Below, piece after piece: positions 44,546 through 55,500 of a DNA stretch of 64,000 nucleotides. The position numbers and the translations under genes were made by a program. Location of the stretch: contig JBBHKE010001474.1 in assembly GCA_037447655.1 (NCBI GenBank), positions 62,001 through 126,000 of the forward strand, in the 5' to 3' direction. The stretch comes from Zygnema cylindricum. Lineage: Eukaryota > Streptophyta > Zygnematophyceae > Zygnematales > Zygnemataceae. Below the pieces are notes generated by a model. That model had not been told where the DNA came from, did no database searches, and saw only the letters and a program-made list of their open reading frames with translations. Within the stretch, counting starts at the first letter, position 1. Each line of letters opens with the position of its first letter.

Positions 44546-44549
44546 AACC
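44535..44549 (-). other. Primer-binding site of element D: tRNA-iMet anticodon arm type, containing the gag ATG
   Basis: The minus strand reads GGTTATGGGCCCACC directly after the LTR, identical to element B. The ATG begins the frame MGPPSKVPTF. Confidence 0.82.
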
Positions 44550-45553
44550 TGTAATTATGTGTCCTCCATTGGACTACAAAATTCAGGAAGCTTCTAGATA
44601 GTTATTAACTAACCCAATTCCAATGGCAGCCACTGCTACCCAAGCAGACAAGCAAACAATCTGACAGCACCCCTGTGCAGCCTGGACTCCCTTGATTTGG
44701 TAGGAAAAAGAATCTCTGAAAACGCCCAACCAGGCGATACGTTATGAGCCGGCAAAAATGCCAATTTTATACAAAGCTTTCTTAGAGAGAGGTGACTGCC
44801 TACCAAATTTCCTAAGTCCTAAACCCCTCTCACAACCCCTATCTACTGAAGTACGAACCAATCATATGACTATAAAGTACAGATAGGTACTACGGCCGAT
44901 GTCCTTTCTGTACGGCATGTGTACGACAAGGCCACTGAGAGGACGCGTGTCACTTTTCAATTCGTCTGTACATTCCTTGGAATTCCCGCGACCGAATGTC
45001 ATCCTTCCACGGGCCATAAGTTATGTCATGTCCATAAAGCCAATGTAACCATTCTGCGATCTCGTCGATGATATGTGTCGTCGGATTAAATCCGACATTA
45101 AATGTCGACCATCGAAACAAATGTCCGATTCATTTGTTTCGTGCGAAATGACTTCCGCACTAAATTTTAACAAGTTCTATGTTCCTTTGTTCATCTTCCT
45201 GTTAATTGATTTCGGTACCATACAAAAGTTTAAATAAATATCGAACCTTATATCTCTTAACGGACTTCTACGACAGACTGGTTAGAGCTAACGGCTACGC
45301 CGAGCTCTGTTGGTCGGAGGTTCGAGTCCTGCATGACTCAACCTTTTGTTGAGAGTGACTTAAGTCACTTTTTAGTCATGTTTGCTGAGCTAGGACAGCC
45401 ATGGCTCAACCACCCTCTCTATCCCTCAGTGACTACATCAAGTATGGTGGGTAGAGAGAGGAGGTGGAAGTAGGTTGTCCGCCTTTTTATTTTCTATTTT
45501 GTACTGAACTATTTAGACCTAGAAAATACCACATAAATCTAATAATTTTAACA
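44550..45553 (-). repeat. 5' LTR of element D
   Basis: Matches 39,203-40,207. On the minus strand it starts TGTTAAAATTATTAG and ends ATAATTACA against the primer site. It carries the better-kept tRNA-like module at 45,274-45,340. Confidence 0.92.
45274..45340 (+). other. tRNA-Ile-like module in the 5' LTR of element D
   Basis: Resembles a plant tRNA-Ile from the D arm onward as I recall it: GGTTAGAGC, then GGTCGGAGGTTCGAGTCCTG and CATG. The B box GGTTCGAGTCC is exact. It lies antisense to the element, at the LTR position where A and B carry their own B-box module. Confidence 0.62.
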
Positions 45554-47641
45554 AGGGGGAATCCTTTTTTTTGCAATGGGCGAGGTATTGTACCGATTGT
45601 TGGCTCGTGCCATCTTCATCTAACTCCAGCCCTTCTTCCACGATTATTTCTCTCCTCGTCAATTCGGGGTGGGAACCAATGGGGGTTGCGAAACTGTGGT
45701 CTACGGGATTCCAACTTTGTTGGATGTCTATACGGATTAGTAAGTCCTCAAGGTGGATGTTTCTAATGCTTTCAATAAAGTGGATCAGAATGCCATTTTA
45801 TTCGATTATATTGCTGCACCTTCTCCGATTTTCTAGATAATTCCTTTTGTGAGCGCATTTTATTTTTTTAGCAGTAGCCTCTCTTTTTCCACTGATGGTT
45901 ATTTGGTCCCACTTTCTTCCACAACGAGCACTCGTTAGGGCGATCCTCTTGGTGGTCATTTGTTAACCATTGCTCATTACCGGGCCCTCTAAGCTTCCGC
46001 GATCGATTTCCCTTTTGCCTCTTCCCTTCAGTTGTGGTCGTTACACACATTATTAGTCCTTTGGACAAATTTATACCGTCCTTTAACTTTTTCAAAGAAC
46101 GTTTGGCCAAACTAAATTTTTCTGTCCAACCCTTTTAGTGTGTCGTTTGGTCCCTTCGTGCTATTCCTCGTTCTTTCACTCCCCCTCTTGGTTTTCAGAC
46201 TCCTTCATCTGAATGCATTCTTGTGTTGAGTTGCCCTCTCCGTTCAGATCCATAAGTCACGCAATTTCTTGATTCTACTCTTCAAACAGATTTGTCCCAT
46301 GTGGACGACCTTCCTAACCTTTCTAATCCCTAAGTGACTTTTTCTCTTTTGACACATTGTTTCCCCCGTCGCCCCTTTAACTATACTCGCACTTCCTCTC
46401 CCACCCCTTCTTTTGTGTCCTCCCTTTATGCATTTCATTATCGCCTAATGGATGTCCTTCACACTTTGTTAGGTTGTGGGGCTTTTGATTGTTGTTCTAG
46501 GCCTAAAGCCCGTATCAAGGCCTCTCTTCTTATCTCTTCACGCGGTTGACGACCCGTATTGCTCCCGCTGCCTATTTGCGAAGTTGGTGCCTTGTTGCCT
46601 CCATTATTGTATCTTTTTTTCTAGCAGGGGACAGTGCTATTGCTGCTACAGTTGTTCCTCGAGTTTAGAACGGTGTGCTCGCCATCCAACGGTCCCTTCT
46701 AGATGCATCTCGTTCGCTTCCTCCAATTGCGATCGCGGACATGCCGGTTCTTTCCACTCTTGTTACAATATCAGTTGTGCGTGTTCAGTAATCCGTTTGT
46801 GGTCATATTGTTGCTGCTATTAAGACCAAGCTTCTTGAGGCATTTCCTTCCGATTCTTCGCGTGCACGCTTTCTATTTTGTGGCGGACCTGGTTCTGGAG
46901 CTTTGTTGTTGGCTAACCTTATCTTATCTACCCTCGGATTCATCCCGGATCAGTTTACCAACGCCCTTAGGTTTTGGCTTGGCCTCCCTTACCCACCTTT
47001 GCTTGGCTCTCTTGTTTGCTCATATGACCACGTTCTCGAGTCCAACAGCGTCCATTTGCTTCGTTGCTCTCACTGGGGCGTTTTGATACAGGCGCACGAC
47101 ACGATTTGAGACACCATTGGTACTATCTTTTCAGAGGGGGGTATACTCTTCGTCGTCGGGAGGTTTCCCACATTATTCCTTCGCGTCGGATTGACATTGT
47201 ATTTTTCGTTGGTGCGCGTTGTACATTTGGTGACGTTGTTTTGGCACACTCTACCTCGGATACCGTCGTCGGCCAAGCAGCTCGACATGTGGGTGTGATC
47301 GCCATTGACGCGTCTAGGAGGAAGGAGCGTGATTATGCCCATCGTGATTTTATGGATGCCTTCATTTCGATGGCGGTCGAGATATTTGGTTGTTTAGGTG
47401 TGGCTTTGGATGAGTTCCTTCGTGCTTGTGGTCGGCGCTCGTTTGTGCGACCGGGACTTGGGAGCCCTTCTGTTTTAGTACTTACTTCTTTTTATCATCA
47501 ACGTGTATCTGTGGCCCTAAAACGAGCGCATGCTTCTATCCTCCTTGGATCGTCTGTTGCAGCCATGGATCGTCGACGTGTTCAAGAACTCCCTCATTGT
47601 GCTCCTCCAAGATTCAAGGATTTACGTGGTTGTTTTTCATA
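45554..47641 (+). pseudogene. Non-LTR retrotransposon G, RT and C-terminal nuclease-like region
   Basis: After element D the frame resumes with GGILFFAMGEVLYRLLARAIF (family form GG-RPIA-GEVLYRL). RT signatures follow: KVDVSNAFNKVDQNAI (first catalytic Asp near 45,756) and GDPLGGH (45,931-45,955), with a TAG where Gln is expected. The middle part is frameshifted. The end is better kept: ALRFWLGLPYPP, then a Cys/His region (CSYDHVLESNSVHLLRCSHWG) and a 192-codon open frame (47,064-47,641) with RRIDIVFFVGARC, GDVVLAHST, RRKERDYAHRDF and MAVEIFGCLGVALDEFL. The spacing of Asp, Asp and Lys/Glu resembles a PD-(D/E)XK nuclease fold (inference). No 3' poly(A) was recognised. Confidence 0.72.
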
Positions 47642-48261
47642 GATTTTTACTTATGTTAGGGCTTTGTTGATAGCTGTTGGATCTTTCCCTTGATGTTTCG
47701 TTTGTTGGTTTTTTGCTTCTTTGGGTGTTTTCGGTTTACCTGCCATCATTTCGTCTTTTCGTTGCTTTTGTCTTGCTTATCCTTTTTGTTTCTTCCCCCC
47801 ACATGTAGGTTTTCAGTTTTTGCAATGCTACTTTCTTTTGTTCTCATGGACTCAGATGGTTTACCATTATGCTTTTTAATAAAGTCAGCCCATCGTTATT
47901 TGTATGTGAATGCTACCATCTTTTTTAAGTCAACTGTGGATAGTATTGGTGCAGATTTCTCCATAGAAAATATGAAAGGCAGACTGGCCATCATTTTTAC
48001 ATGTGGATGCCATGATCTTTTTTCATCGTCACCATTAGAGTGTGGATAATATCATCATTTGGTCCGTGCCATAAAATTTTGCAATCCACAATCCATGATG
48101 TTTGTGAGTCGGATGGATCTGAAGTCTTTGGTTGAATTATTTGAATCATCACCTTTCTTTGTACTTACCATTTGTATCGTGAAGGATATCATATTTTTCT
48201 TTCCTTTTCCAGTTTGTTGTAGTCAATGCTACCAACTTTTTTTTTATCTGTATATAGTGTG
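47642..48261. other. Non-coding repeat-rich stretch downstream of element G
   Basis: T-rich sequence with copies of the intron word 'TAGTGTGGAT' and one copy of a dispersed repeat (47,808-47,884). No gene was recognised. It is probably the left part of the inverted epoxide hydrolase copy. Confidence 0.45.
47808..47884 (+). repeat. Dispersed repeat R1, first copy
   Basis: Shares TTTTCAGTTTTTGC, CTCAGATGGTTTACCAT and GCTTTTTAAT with the other copies. Confidence 0.6.
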
Positions 48262-48560
48262 GATGCAAGTGGGATGTCATGCGGATGCCGTCATCCTTCT
48301 TTTTGTTTTCCATTTTTAGTGTGGATGATAACATCGTTTTCTCTTTTCGGGCAGGTGGAGGCCTAGGTGATGGTGTTATGGTGATGAAGAGACAGTTTTT
48401 TGTGCGTTTACCCTTCTGGTGTTTTACCAAATTGTGTAGTTTATCGCTTTCCTCAGGTATTCTATAGGTTTAGAAGTAATGGGGTTTTCTAATAAGTACA
48501 ATATACTGTTGTGATAAAACCTCCAAATTTATCGCCTATCTCCCTCTGTATCTCTTGCTC
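48262..48560 (+). pseudogene. Decayed inverted copy of epoxide hydrolase exons 4 and 8 with flanking intron
   Basis: The plus strand at 48,262-48,300 (GATGCAAGTGGGATGTCATG) resembles the acceptor and start of exon 4 (GATGCAGGTGGGCCATGATT). At 48,350-48,466 it resembles exon 8, including GGCAGGTGGA, GTGATGGTGTTATGG, TTTTTTGTGC, GTTTATCGCTTTCCTCAGGT. The following intron sequence (GGGGTTTTCTAATAAGTACA) matches the intron after the true exon 8 (50,160-50,270, minus strand). Frames are destroyed. It is an inverted partial duplication of the neighbouring gene. Confidence 0.75.
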
Positions 48561-49499
48561 TCTTCCATCTCTTGTGACGAATATGTATATTTTATGTCAG
48601 AGAGTTCCATAGGCTCATTGTATTTCCACATTTACAAATAATATTCCTAAGAAACTCTAAACCATTTCAATACCTGCGCTTTTTAATCAGATTTCCAGAT
48701 ATATAGCTCTCCATTGCTTTTCTTTTTGGGTTTAAGTGCCTTTATTTTCTATACCAAATTTATGTGTTCAAGTTGCTTTTCTTTGTTTTTTTGCCCTGCT
48801 TTTAGTTTTTCAGTTTTGGCCATGCCACCCCTTTTGTACCTTTTGACTCAAGATAATTTACCATCACGCTTTTTAATACAATTTGCGGGGTTTAGTTCCG
48901 ATATTGTGTCGTGAACACAACCATGTACGTAATCATTATGCTTACCACAGCAATCAGTCTGGAAAGCAATTTTCAGATGTGCGTTTATTTTAGGATTCTT
49001 TTTTAGGGTTTTTTATGGTGGTTAAAAGGCAAATCAAGAAACTTTCTCAATACATCAATATCATGGTAATTACTTATTCAATAATTTGGCCTTAGACATA
49101 AAATTGTCTAGATTTCCACTGATGAATGACTAGTCAATGAAATCCACACAAATTACGGTGGGCAAGTGGTGTGCAGTTACATCTCTCACACCTTAACATT
49201 CAAAAACAATTCATCAAAGCTTTATTATCTGTAAACAATGTTTATCCCAGAATTCTCTCGAAACATGTACGTTCCTTTATCCACAAACTTTCCTATGCAT
49301 ACAACCCTTGTGTAATTACATTTGAAAAAAAAGCTTCACAAATCTTACGGCACATGTTTAAGACACATATTTACGTCAACTATACTAACCACTGAAAAAG
49401 ACTTTTCCTGTCACATTAAACTGCAAAAGACATTTATCGCCGATATTTCAAAATAAAAATACTCGACCACTATTTGCTGCAACAATATTTTCTTATATA
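48561..49499. other. Non-coding stretch 3' of the epoxide hydrolase gene
   Basis: AT-rich. Contains repeat R1 and no recognised gene. The 3' end and poly(A) signal of the epoxide hydrolase mRNA should fall just below 49,500, but no single signal stands out. Confidence 0.4.
48806..48892 (+). repeat. Dispersed repeat R1, second copy
   Basis: TTTTCAGTTTTGGCCATGCC, then CCTTTTGTACC, then TTTACCATCACGCTTTTTAA. Similar stretches occur at 47,808-47,884 (plus) and 58,713-58,800 (minus). Confidence 0.65.
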
Positions 49500-49580
49500 C
49501 TACATCTGAAGTGGTTTAAGAAAATCGAGCAAATGGGTGTTCACTTTCTCGTCCTCATCCCACATCAGCCAATGAGAAGC
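49500..49580 (-). CDS. Epoxide hydrolase exon 9 (last)
   Basis: Acceptor TTTGCAG. Encodes ASHWLMWDEDEKVNTHLL, then FLKPLQM and TAG at 49,500-49,502. The His of ASHW is the catalytic base. Confidence 0.92.
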   Translation of the reverse strand, partial: ASHWLMWDEDEKVNTHLLDFLKPLQM

Positions 49581-52500
49581 CTGCAAATTTAAAAGTAAAG
49601 ATGGTCAGACATAAAAATGGTCAGATTAACAAAGAAAGGACAAAAGGTCAATGCAGTTTACTTCTAAAATGGAAAAAGGTAATATGGAAAATCAAGCAAA
49701 AGGAAGTTGGAGGGATGATTTAAATTTTCGACATCATATTCCTTTTCAAATTGAACAGTTACCTTGTAAAACCAGGTGACCTTAGTCCACCGCTAACAGC
49801 TATTAGTGTGGATCACACCATGAAAACTTACAATTTATTGATTAGTGTTGAGCATGAGAGATTGTGGAAGAAAACCAATTAAAACAGACCCTAAAACGTA
49901 TGGGAAATTCTTCTAATCTTATATCATTAGCATGGAGTTTTTGAGTTAACGTGAACTCCACCTGATACGTCTAAAGAATATGGACTGGCATTGTAATTAC
50001 AATACAAAAAACTTGTCAACAAAGTATCCACTCTAATAACAACCAAAGGTGTAGTGTGGAGTATTGAACCCATGGACAACTCTAAATGCAGTAACATTGT
50101 GTAGATGCTTATCGATAAAAACAACAGCCATAACGTAAGACTAAGTAAAAGGGCATTAGAAGAAAAAGAGAGAGAGAGAGACAGGGAGAGGTAGGCGATA
50201 AATTTTCTAGGATTTATCTCGACGTTATATTGTACTAATCAGAAAACCCCATCACTTCTCAACTTATATAATACCTGAGGAAAACGATAAACTGTACAAT
50301 TGGGTACAACATCAGAAGGCGGATCTGCAAGCTCCGGGCACAAAAAAGTGTCTCCTTCTCCCCATAACACCATCACCTGGGCTTCCACCTGCCCAAAACA
50401 AAACATAAGAAAAAAAGGACAAAAAGAAACAGGGAAAGCAATATTTCGTGCACAAAGAAGTGGAAGTGGAGTAAAAGAAGTTTTTTAGGCAGCAAAAGAA
50501 GTTTCGATTAAAGATACAAGACTAAAGATATTAGAATTAAAGATACAAATATATATGTCATATATATAAATATTTAGTATAAGATACAATAGCCATATTC
50601 ACATGATTTAACAAAGGACCAAATCCACACTAATTTAGGAAGATACTCATCGACACTCCATTACATGAGTTCTAGCAAGGGAACCATGGAGCATTTACTC
50701 CCATTGTTGTTTGTGACCAAAGAAACTTTTCAAAAAAATGAAACAATCCCTTCCATAGTCCTAAAAGTGCAGAAAATGAGGACATATCATAAGCTTTTAA
50801 TTTATATCTTTCATAAATTACATAACAACCGGCAGATTGGTCAAATTTAAATTTTGAAAATCAATTACGTGCAAAGGTGGTTTTTTTCTGAGAGGACGAA
50901 CATGAGGCTTTTCTACAATTACCAACAACGGGAGTAAATTCCCATACATATGCAACTCTCATACAAAAACACTAATTATGGTCATGGCTATCCACAAAGC
51001 AGTGAAAAATGAGCTAGTTTTCCACACTAATTACGGTGAATCGGAGATCATTTTTTCTCTGTACATCATCTGTCTCTCAGGGACAGAAGTACCGGCTACC
51101 CACAGCTATAAGAATATGAGTTAGATCCAACTAAATATGGTGAAAGATGCTTATTATTTTTTCTGTACCTTATCCGTCTCTCGGGGAGGAACGCTGACTA
51201 TCCACGTGTTAAGAATGAACTAGAACCACACTAATTATTTTGTGTGCCTTTATCTGTCTCTCGGGGAGGATACCGGCTATCTACAGCTACAAAACCACAT
51301 TAATTATGGTCAATGAGGCCCGACATTTTTTTTCTATTCCGTACATTAACCTGTCCCAGCTTATACGCAGCTGTATTGAATAAATTCACACTAATCACGG
51401 TGAACAAGGCCAATTACTTTTCATTTTTGTCCCCTTAATCATTATCTGTGCCTCCTGCCAATACGCGGCTATAAATCCACACTAATTGCGGTGAACAAGG
51501 CCAATAATATTTATTTATTGATTGATTTATTTCACTGTACCTTATCGGTCTCTCCAGGAGAACTCCAGAGGCCGTTCCATCCAGCTCGATAGTAGTTGAG
51601 GGAGCCGACCCAGGCTTGGGGGGAGTGGAAAGAAGAGGCGATGCTGGGAAGGGGAGAGGGAGAGGAAGAGGGAGATGGAGAGGATGGGCGAAAGGATACA
51701 GGAGATTGAAGGGAAAAATTGGAAAGTGGGAAAGTAAGGGGGAAGAGGGAGTGGGGTTAAAGAGAGGGAGAGGAAGAAGAAGAGGAGGAAGGGATGTAAA
51801 CTAGAAAGGAAATTTTTTTCAAAGAGCAACTTTACGCCTGTTTTTTATCTCTCAATCTCTCAATCTCTCTCTCTCTCTCTCCCTCTCTCTCTCTATCTTC
51901 CTCCCTCTCTCCCTCTCACTCTCTCTTTCTCCCTCTCTCGAACTCTCACTCTCTCCCTCCCTCACTCTCTTTCTCCCTCTCTCTCAATCTCTCCCTCTCT
52001 CCCTCCCTCGATCGCTCCCTCTCTCCCTCCCTCCCCCCTCTCCCTCCCCCCCCTCCCTCCCTCCCTCCCCTGCTCCCTCCCTCCCTCCCTCCCTCCCTCC
52101 CTCACTCCCTCCCTCCCCCCCCCTCCCCCCCTCCCTCTCTCCCCCCCCCCCTCCCCCCCTCCCTCCCTCCCCCCCCCCCTCCCCCCCCTCCCTCCCTCCC
52201 CCCCCCCCCCCCCCCCCCTCCCTCCCTCCCCCCCCCTCCCCCCCTCCCTCCCTCCCTCCCTCCCTCCCTCTTTGCCTGTACCATTTTGTACTCTCACCTT
52301 TTATAAACATCCTCGGCAGGAGGACGAATGGGATCTTTGTTAAGGACTAGATTCAAAAACTTTTGGCTGCGTAAAACGGTTATACCCAATCCATCCAAAA
52401 ACAGTTAAAAAAAGGAAAATGTTTAAACCGCTGAGAATTTAAAAGACAACATAAATTTTTATTTGAAAATGAATTGAGTAGAAGCCCAAAAGTCTATTTT

Positions 52501-55500
52501 TTTCCACAACATAATATACGTCTTTCAGAAATAAAGAACGTCACTAATTTTTTTTAAGTAAACAAAATAACAGAATAAGGAGAAGCAAAAATTCCTTCCT
52601 AATTATATTTCATCTCGTTTCAAAGCTTTGCATTGATAAACAAAATATTTTTTTTACAAAAATTGTAAATGTAACTAAATATAAATTTAAAAAGTTATAT
52701 ATTCACTTTGCAAAAAAACATCAGTCACATTATTTCTGGATATTCCTATATTCCAGAGGATAGAAAACTACATTGGAGTGAAGGAAAGGGAGAGGAGAAG
52801 AAGTAGATAGAAAGAGGAGAATAACGGGAGGGGGGGAAGGAGGGAGTGAGAGAGAGGAGGTGGAACTTTGAGTTTAAAATATGACTTACCTGTATCTACT
52901 CAGAAGAAATTCCGGAAGTTTTGGTATTTGAAAAAGATCTGCCCGAAATATAAAAATAACGATAGAAAAGTAGAAACAAACTTTCTTAATCTGATTTACA
53001 ATCGCTCTATGCCACTTCAAAAAAATTGCTAAAAGTTGAGTGGAAAGGAAAGAGAGGGGGGAGAGGAGAGATAGAGAGTGCGAGAGGAGAGGGAGAGGGA
53101 GAGGGGGAGAGAGGGAGAGGGCGAGAGGGAGAGAGGGAGAGAGGGAGAGAGGAGAAGACAAATGTGAACATAAAAGGGAACAGTGGGAGAAAAGAGAGAC
53201 GCAAAAGATAAGACTATAGAAGTTTCAGTTTTACAACTTTGGAATACTTTCTTCCTCACTTTTATGTTCATTCGTTAAGATTTTCCTTTCATATACGAGA
53301 ATAGATTGCGAGAAAGTACAATAAAACTAGAAACTAAATAAGTTTGTTTAAAACGATGATTTTTTTGGCATTGGCAAACGCAGAGAGAGACAGGGAGGGG
53401 AAACGACAGGGAGAAATAAAAAAACAGTTTTGAGTCGTTGTTGCCTACGATAAAACCGGTACGTACATATATAATAACTCATAAAAAATTGCCGAATGTT
53501 ATTTCGAATGGCTTTCAGAAGCAAGGGCGGATATGGGGAGTTCAGTATTGCGACACGTGTCACATGCTCCTTACAGTCGGCCGCCACACACCAGGCCACG
53601 GCGGCGCCCCAATCATGGCCCACCTGCATCCACACTATATAAGCTAAATATGTAAAATATATCGAGGTTACATGTAGAAGACGGTAATCCACACTAGAAA
53701 TGGTTAACATGAAAAAACCTGCATCCACACTATCTAAGGCAAACATAAAAGGAGACAGTAATCCACACTACAAACGGTTAACATGAAAAAAGATGGTTCA
53801 CCACAAACTGGAAACCGAAAAAGGCATGACATCCTCCAGACTATATACGTTAAACGTAAAACCAGAAATGGCGACCCACCTGCATCCACACTATACACAG
53901 ATAAAATAAAAGAAGTTGGTAGCATTGACTACAACATACTCGAAACGGAAAAAAAAGGTGATATCATCCACAATATAAATGGTAAACATTAAGAAAGACA
54001 ATATTGGTATCCACGTTAAGATGATTCAACAAAGGACTTCAGAACCATCCGATTGACAAACATTGTGGATTGTGGGTTGCAAAAGTTCATGGCACAGAAG
54101 AAAAGAGGATGATATCCACACTATAATGGTAAACATTGAAAAAGATGACTGCAACCACACTTAAAAAAGTTGGCCCATCTGCGTCCACACTGTACACGGT
54201 TGACTTAAAAGAAGATGGCAGCATTCAAATTATATTTGGTCAACACAGAAAAAATGGTCGCATCCACATCAAAAACGGCAAATGTAAAAAAGAAGCAACA
54301 CCCACACTATAAAAGGTGGAAGGGAAAAAAAAAAGAGATGTAGCATCCACACTATACGGTCGATAGAACAAAAAGATGGTATCATTCACCAGTGTCATGG
54401 TACAGAAAAAAGGTGGTAACGTCCACACTATAAATGGTCAATGGAAAAAAATGACGTTATAGACAGTCTATGGGGAAAAAAAGGTGTTAGCATTTACCAT
54501 CATAAACAGATGGTAGCATCCACACCATAAATAGTAAATGGGACAACGGACGGTGACATCCACCGACATAAACGGCAAAGCGAAAAAAAATTATGGTAGC
54601 AGTCACAAAGTAAACAATAGACGGAAAGATACGGGAGCATCACAATACAAATGGTCAACGTAATGAGAGATGGCAGCAAATTATTGATGGCAAATGTCAA
54701 AAAAAATGTAGCATCCACACTATAAATTGATCAACATAAAAAAAAGGCGCAAACGTCCCATTCTAACATTCCACGTAAAAATATATGATCCCACCTTATA
54801 AATGGTACTGTAAAAAAAGATGGTCAAGGACATAGTCTTAAAGTACGGAGACATTGGTAGTTTCACCAGCAAAATGGTTAAATACGTATATATTGAAAGC
54901 TAAGCATTTTCTACCTGCCATGTTGTCCGTATTTTATAACTGTTGTAGAGAACGGCAAACGAGGACATGGTAAGAGGTTAAGAAACAGTGACTGGATGTC
55001 CTCCTGTATCGGTGCCATTGTGAAATTGAAGTGATTATGGATAGAAGTAAGAATGAGCCAGAGAGGGAGAGAGAGATAGAGAAAGCTCTTACTAATCCAA
55101 CAGGTTCTCCATTTCCACATTTCTCGATAAGAGTCAGAATATCCCCCACAACTGCTTTTCTGCTATAAGATTCTATGTCAAAAGGCTTTCCAGATAAGCC
55201 ATAACCACGGAGGTCCGGAACTACCACATGGAAACCAGCTTCTGCGAGAGGCTCCATCTGGTGATACCACATTTGCCACGTGCAAGGAAAGCCGTGAAGT
55301 AGAAGAATCTACGGATGGAAGGGAGAGAGAGAGAGTGAAAAAAAAATGACAGGGTAACAGCTTAGCATGGAGTTCGATACTGCCGGAGTTGAGAATGCCA
55401 GTAAAAATTCAAATGGAAGATCTGGATGAGGAATCATTCAATTGTTTTCCCTTGAAGCGAATGATGTGAGTGCAAACGCTTTTGCGGTTAAATATAACAT

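Larger units (their letters stand above)
39203..45553 (-). mobile_element. Ty1/copia retrotransposon D, nested in element G
   Basis: LTRs 39,203-40,207 and 44,550-45,553, primer site 44,535-44,549, gag to RNase H 44,545-40,221, polypurine tract AAAGGGAG before the 3' LTR. Flanks are TGGGG (39,198-39,202) and AGGGG (45,554-45,558), a duplication with one change. Removing D plus one copy restores the reading frame of G across the site. It is related to A and B in primer site and LTR layout but clearly a separate family. Confidence 0.93.

Noticed and set aside
45274-45340. Functional tRNA-Ile gene
   Set aside because: Acceptor stem and anticodon arm do not fold properly, and it sits at the same place in both LTRs of element D.
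46334-46823. Separate Ser/Cys-rich genes downstream of the RT of element G
   Set aside because: They are out-of-frame pieces of the degraded non-LTR element.
51962-52310. Gly/Glu/Arg-rich proteins
   Set aside because: They are translations of the C/T microsatellite in intron 6.
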